A stretch of 8,611 nucleotides of DNA from Alphaproteobacteria bacterium. Lineage in GTDB: Bacteria > Pseudomonadota > Alphaproteobacteria > Rickettsiales > SXRF01. Of the stretch, positions 5,993-8,611 are shown piece after piece. The position numbers were made by a program, and so were the translations under genes. How positions within the stretch are numbered: the first letter of the stretch is position 1; each line of letters opens with the position of its first letter. Location: the NCBI GenBank assembly GCA_019243895.1, contig JAFATP010000061.1:1-8611 (forward strand). The letters are read 5' to 3'. The notes beneath the pieces were generated by a model, which saw nothing but the letters and a program-made list of their open reading frames with translations, was not told where the DNA came from and searched no databases.

Positions 5993-6811
5993 ATGATTCT
6001 TTCGGACCTTAACGCGGCGCTGCGGAACCTTTTCCGGCACAACGGCTCGGAGCTGGCCGGTTACATCGCTTATACGGCGCTGGTGTCGCTTTTTCCATTC
6101 ACTATTTTTCTCTTCGCCGTGGCAGGATTTTTCCGCGAGGAGCTGCTTGCGCAGAACCTGCTCTCACGCATCATGAGCGCCCTGCCCGCGCAGGTGGCGG
6201 ATACGCTGCTGCCGATTGCACGCGACATCCTGAGCGGAAAGCAGCCAACCCTGCTGACGGTGGGGGCGCTGGGCACCCTGTGGGCCACGTTCACCGGCGT
6301 GGAAGCGCTGCGCCTGGCACTGAACCGTGCTTACGAGACACACGCCACGCGGCCTATATGGAAGCGCTACGCGGAGGATGCCTTCATTGTGATAGCCGCC
6401 GCCGTCACCGGCCTGCTCGCCTCGGCACTGATTGTGGCGGCGCCGCTGATCCTGCAGCCACTTCAGCAGCACGGGATGCTGCTGCCGGGCGCCATCCGCG
6501 GGCTGAATCTGGGACGCTACCTGCTGACCTACTTCCTGCTGACTCTGTTTTTAAGCGCCGCCTATAAATTGCTGCCGGCGCTGCGGCAACGCTGGCGGCG
6601 CGTGCTGCCGGGGGCCCTGCTGGCCTCGGCGGTATGGCTGCTGCTGGCCACGCTGTTTTCGCTCTATCTGGCCTATTTCAATCGCTATAACCTCACCTAC
6701 GGCAGCCTGGGCGGAGTGGTGATCACCCTGCTGTTCATGCAGTTAAGCGCGATGATCTTCATATTCGGCGCCGAATTCAACGCGGCGGGAAGCCGCGCAG
6801 CCAATAGATAA
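5993..6811 (+). CDS. YihY/BrkB family inner-membrane protein
   Basis: The 272-residue polytopic protein has six predicted helices at about 24-48, 85-110, 130-153, 173-195, 203-228 and 238-262. The family signatures are present: an early A-Y-x-A-L-V-S-L-F-P segment (27-35), W-x-x-x-x-G-V/I-E-A-L-x-x-A-L-N-R-A-Y (97-114), and NLTYGSLGGVVITLL (233-247) leading to the terminal IFGAEFNA (257-264). Length is near the family norm, with a short C-terminal tail. The biochemical role of YihY/BrkB proteins is unsettled; they were once mis-named ribonuclease BN and are linked to serum resistance in Bordetella. No strong ribosome binding site precedes the ATG. The 51-base gap and an intervening hairpin leave co-transcription with the YfdX-like gene open. 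Confidence 0.9.
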   Translation: MILSDLNAALRNLFRHNGSELAGYIAYTALVSLFPFTIFLFAVAGFFREELLAQNLLSRIMSALPAQVADTLLPIARDILSGKQPTLLTVGALGTLWATFTGVEALRLALNRAYETHATRPIWKRYAEDAFIVIAAAVTGLLASALIVAAPLILQPLQQHGMLLPGAIRGLNLGRYLLTYFLLTLFLSAAYKLLPALRQRWRRVLPGALLASAVWLLLATLFSLYLAYFNRYNLTYGSLGGVVITLLFMQLSAMIFIFGAEFNAAGSRAANR

Positions 6812-6857
6812 GCGCATAGCGCTGGCGTTTTTCCGCAAAGCGTTGTATGGGCGATGC

Positions 6858-7439
6858 ATGCTCTCCGAAGCCCTCATGCAGAATCTTTTCGGCTTCGCCT
6901 CCGGCCTGATTGGCGCGGCGGTGGGAGGAGTGTTCACCCTCTATGCCGCCCGGCAGAGCATCGTCGCCTCCGTGGTGCGCGAGCAGAAGCAGGACGAAAA
7001 AGAGATGCAGAACATGCTGGAGGCGATGGGCGTGGAGATGAGCACGCTGTGGGATTTTCACATGATGCGCGTCGGCGAGCGGGTGGAACAACTGAGAGAT
7101 GGCGAGGCGCTGGAATTTTATTACCCGCTCACCCAGGATTATTTCACCATTTACGATACCAATGCCTCGAAGATCGGCCTGGTGAAAGACCCGGCGCTGC
7201 GCAAAGCTATCGTGGTCTGCTATAATAAATGCAAGAAAGTGGTGGACGGATTCAAATACAATAACGAGCTTTACCGCGATTACGCCCAGGCGGCGAGCGT
7301 GCCGGTGGATTTGCCGCAGCAGAGGAAGCTGGTGGAGGCCAAACGCGGAATGCTTAGCGAATATGCCAAAATCATCCGCAGCGATCATTTCGAGCTTAAG
7401 GCATATGTGGAGGAATTAACGCGGCTGCTGCCGCGCTAA
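6858..7439 (+). CDS. Membrane-anchored protein of unknown function
   Basis: I do not recognise a named family. From the ATG at 6858 the product is 193 residues. One N-terminal transmembrane helix at about 8-30 (GLIGAAVGGVFTLYAA) is followed by a basic and charged stretch (RQSIVASVVREQKQDEKEMQ), likely coiled coil. A soluble helical domain follows, with FYYPLTQDYFTIYDTNASKIGLVKDPALRKAIVVCYNKCKKVVDGFKYNN at about 87-136. The TIYDTNASKIGL...LR-x-AIV-x-x-Y core has the feel of a conserved family, and C121 and C125 lie close together. The start is uncertain: a TTG at 6843 and an ATG at 6876 are in frame, and none has a strong ribosome binding site. It ends tail-to-tail with the minus-strand lipoprotein gene, sharing four bases. 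The antisense reading is His-rich and looks like a shadow. Confidence 0.75.
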   Translation: MLSEALMQNLFGFASGLIGAAVGGVFTLYAARQSIVASVVREQKQDEKEMQNMLEAMGVEMSTLWDFHMMRVGERVEQLRDGEALEFYYPLTQDYFTIYDTNASKIGLVKDPALRKAIVVCYNKCKKVVDGFKYNNELYRDYAQAASVPVDLPQQRKLVEAKRGMLSEYAKIIRSDHFELKAYVEELTRLLPR

Positions 7440-7696
7440 CCCTTAGCGCCCGGCGTGGACGGGGCGGGCGGCGCCGCTGCTGCCTTGTCCGGAGGCGCGC
7501 CCGGGGGCGGGGCGGGGCGCATCTTCTCCTGTTTTATCTCATCGCTGCGCTGGCGGCCTTCTTCGGTGAGGCATTGCCAGTGTTCGCAGCGCTCGCCCAC
7601 CACCGGCATATGCTCCCCCAGATTATCCATCCAGTTGCCGATGGTGTCGCACGCGGCGCAGGCAAGCAATGCCACGAAGAAAAAAATGATTTTCAT
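7436..7696 (-). CDS. Small putative lipoprotein with Pro/Ala-rich tail
   Basis: The 86-residue product begins MKIIFFFVALLACAAC, a short lipoprotein-type signal. C16 (AAC|D) or C13 (LLAC) could be the lipidated residue, and neither fits the lipobox perfectly. A compact middle region follows, with WMDNLGEHMPVVGERCEHWQC and a C37-x4-C42 pair that could form a disulfide. Residues 60-86 are a Pro/Ala-rich low-complexity tail, probably disordered or wall-spanning. The family is unknown to me. Its ATG overlaps the TGA of the phosphoribosyltransferase gene (ATGA, 7693-7696 read on the minus strand), so translation is probably coupled and the two form one operon. The stop overlaps the opposing gene's stop within CTAA (7436-7439). 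Confidence 0.7.
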   Translation of the reverse strand: MKIIFFFVALLACAACDTIGNWMDNLGEHMPVVGERCEHWQCLTEEGRQRSDEIKQEKMRPAPPPGAPPDKAAAAPPAPSTPGAKG

Positions 7697-8337
7697 GCAG
7701 ATCTCTTTCGCTTGAGGGACAGTAATTGGTTGACTTCCGCATCCGTCAACTGCGGGAATTTCATATAGGCGCCGCCCACACTCATGAATCCGGACGGCGT
7801 GTAAGGGCAGATCACCTCATCCGCTTCGCCCACATCTTCATATACGCTGGGCGGGCCCACCGGCACCGCGACCACAATCTTTTCCGGCGCCTGGGCGCGC
7901 AGCGCCTGTATGGCGGCGCGCATGGTAGAACCAGTGGCAAGGCCGTCATCCACTATAATCGCCGTTTTGCCCGCCACGTCCGGCATGGGCCGGCCATCTC
8001 GATACAGCGCATTGCGACGCTCCAGCTCCTGCCGTTCGCGCGCCACCACCTTTTCTTTGACGCTCTGCGGCAGCGGAATCATCGCCAGCGCCTCCTTATT
8101 CCACACCACGACGTCACCCAGGGCGATTGCCCCCATGGCGTATTCCTCTTGTCCAGGCACACCCAGCTTGCGTACCAGCAGCAGGTCCAGCGGCGCATGC
8201 AAGGCATCGGCGATTTCCAGCCCCACCGGCACGCCGCCGCGCGGCAACGCGAGCACCAGTACATCCGGCATATCGCGATAGGCGGCCAGCCGCGCCGCTA
8301 ATTGTTCGCCGGCTTCCTTGCGGTCACGAAAGCGCAT
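7693..8337 (-). CDS. Phosphoribosyltransferase family protein
   Basis: The 214-residue cytoplasmic protein has the type I phosphoribosyltransferase fold signature. The PRPP-binding loop AIIVDDGLATGST lies at 126-138, with the acidic pair D130/D131. LALPRGGVPVG (29-39) is the PPi-loop region and DLLLVRKLGVPGQEEYAMGAIA (51-72) carries the flexible loop. The N-terminal FRDRKEAGEQLAARL and overall length match the uncharacterised predicted phosphoribosyltransferases of the COG1926 type, not the dedicated hpt, apt or pyrE enzymes. The base substrate cannot be told from the sequence. The start is supported by CAGGGAG about six bases before the ATG. Upstream lie a plausible promoter (8370-8398) and a palindrome (8406-8422). 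The lipoprotein gene overlaps its end by four bases. Confidence 0.9.
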   Translation of the reverse strand: MRFRDRKEAGEQLAARLAAYRDMPDVLVLALPRGGVPVGLEIADALHAPLDLLLVRKLGVPGQEEYAMGAIALGDVVVWNKEALAMIPLPQSVKEKVVARERQELERRNALYRDGRPMPDVAGKTAIIVDDGLATGSTMRAAIQALRAQAPEKIVVAVPVGPPSVYEDVGEADEVICPYTPSGFMSVGGAYMKFPQLTDAEVNQLLSLKRKRSA

Positions 8338-8369
8338 GGCAACTCCCTGAAATACCTGAAGTACGGCTT

Positions 8370-8398
8370 ATTATCCGCTTTTCGGCACCGGGATGCAA
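8370..8398 (-). promoter_or_regulatory. Candidate sigma-70-type promoter for the phosphoribosyltransferase-lipoprotein operon
   Basis: Read on the minus strand, TTGCAT (8393-8398) is followed after exactly 17 bases by GATAAT (8370-8375), five of six at -10 and three of six (the key TTG) at -35. Transcription would begin near 8363, leaving a leader of about 25 bases with CAGGGAG before the ATG at 8337. Confidence 0.5.
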
Positions 8399-8405
8399 GC
8401 GGGTG

Positions 8406-8422
8406 TCGCGCATGATGCGCGA
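8406..8422. promoter_or_regulatory. 17-bp near-perfect palindrome, possible operator
   Basis: TCGCGCAT (8406-8413), a single central G, and ATGCGCGA (8415-8422) form an 8+1+8 palindrome. It is centred about 50 bases before the predicted transcription start of the phosphoribosyltransferase operon, just upstream of its -35 box, and 12 bases past the stop of the minus-strand frame to its right. It could be a regulator site or, as RNA, a short stem (TCGCGC/GCGCGA). No T-run follows on either strand, which argues against an intrinsic terminator. Confidence 0.4.
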
Positions 8423-8433
8423 ATTGATTCAGG

Positions 8434-8611
8434 TTAAACCGCTACCCAGAGCGGCGCTCCCGCCGCGTCATGCGGCGCGGAAAGTTTTTCCTGCCAAGAC
8501 TCCCGGCCCGCTTGAAACGCCAATTGCGCAGAGGGCATCAGCCTGCCGTCGCCGCCCGGGCCGGAGGCGTGGGGGTTCATTAATCCTTTATCGAGCATCC
8601 GGATAAAACGG
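8434..8611 (-). CDS. Unidentified minus-strand reading frame, 3' end only or very small ORF
   Basis: A minus-strand frame is open from the right edge to a TAA at 8434-8436, giving 58 codons. The visible protein begins RFIRMLDKGLMNPHAS, continues through a Gly-rich GPGGDGR and QLAFQAGRESWQEKL, and ends GAPLWVAV. Its composition is ordinary and not His- or Arg-rich, unlike the opposite-strand reading, so it may be a real C-terminus. An internal ATG at 8578-8580 preceded by AAAGGA could instead start a 48-residue protein. I do not recognise a family. It lies 96 bases upstream of the phosphoribosyltransferase gene on the same strand, separated by the palindrome and promoter candidates. Confidence 0.4.
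   Translation of the reverse strand, partial: RFIRMLDKGLMNPHASGPGGDGRLMPSAQLAFQAGRESWQEKLSAPHDAAGAPLWVAV

Noticed and set aside
6777..7388. Minus-strand frame of 203 codons opposite the membrane-anchored protein gene
   Set aside because: The translation is extremely His-rich, while the plus-strand reading has a normal composition and a plausible membrane helix.
7726..8301. Plus-strand frame of 191 codons opposite the phosphoribosyltransferase
   Set aside because: The minus strand carries the PRPP-binding motif; the plus reading is His/Arg-rich noise.
8462..8490. GCCGC/GCGGC hairpin followed by a T-run, terminator-like on the plus strand
   Set aside because: No plus-strand gene ends nearby and the bases fall within the open minus-strand frame; the likeness is probably chance.
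8127..8606. Plus-strand frame of 159 codons at the right edge
   Set aside because: Its first part is antisense to the phosphoribosyltransferase, it is Arg/Pro/Ala-rich throughout, and it has no ribosome binding site.

Overview
The window looks like a GC-rich (roughly 60% by eye) alphaproteobacterial chromosome segment. The lineage rests on the Tad-pilus TadG-like VWA protein followed by a TPR lipoprotein, the OmpA-type, YihY and phosphoribosyltransferase genes, and codons strongly biased to G/C at position 3. The order or genus cannot be fixed from the sequence. I see no rRNA, tRNA, insertion sequence, phage gene or CRISPR array. Genes are densely packed; the longest gene-free stretch is 272 bases (3016-3287).

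Left end (2-2324): the 3' part of a TadG-like pilus-assembly gene with a von Willebrand A domain, cut by the window edge, then a TPR lipoprotein resembling TadD. This is probably the tail of a Flp/Tad pilus locus.

Middle (2473-6811): a run dominated by small stress-associated and envelope-associated proteins. It holds a CsbD-like protein, a convergent orphan minus-strand gene of 98 aa, a periplasmic OmpA-like peptidoglycan-binding protein, a DUF883 (ElaB/YqjD-like) tail-anchored protein, a two-helix YqjE/holin-like protein, a single-helix protein with a duplicated motif, a secreted YfdX-like protein and a YihY/BrkB-family membrane protein. In other bacteria CsbD, ElaB/YqjD and YfdX families are linked to general stress, stationary phase or acid response. 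A shared envelope-stress role here is therefore an inference from co-location.

Right end (6858-8611): an uncharacterised membrane-anchored protein ends tail-to-tail with a minus-strand operon. That operon comprises a cytoplasmic phosphoribosyltransferase and a small lipoprotein, which overlap by ATGA. Upstream of it lie a plausible sigma-70-type promoter and a 17-bp near-perfect palindrome. The last bases hold the 3' end of a further unidentified minus-strand reading frame. I find no clearly new multi-gene system. The best leads are the stress cluster, the palindrome before the phosphoribosyltransferase promoter, and several unrecognised conserved-looking small proteins.
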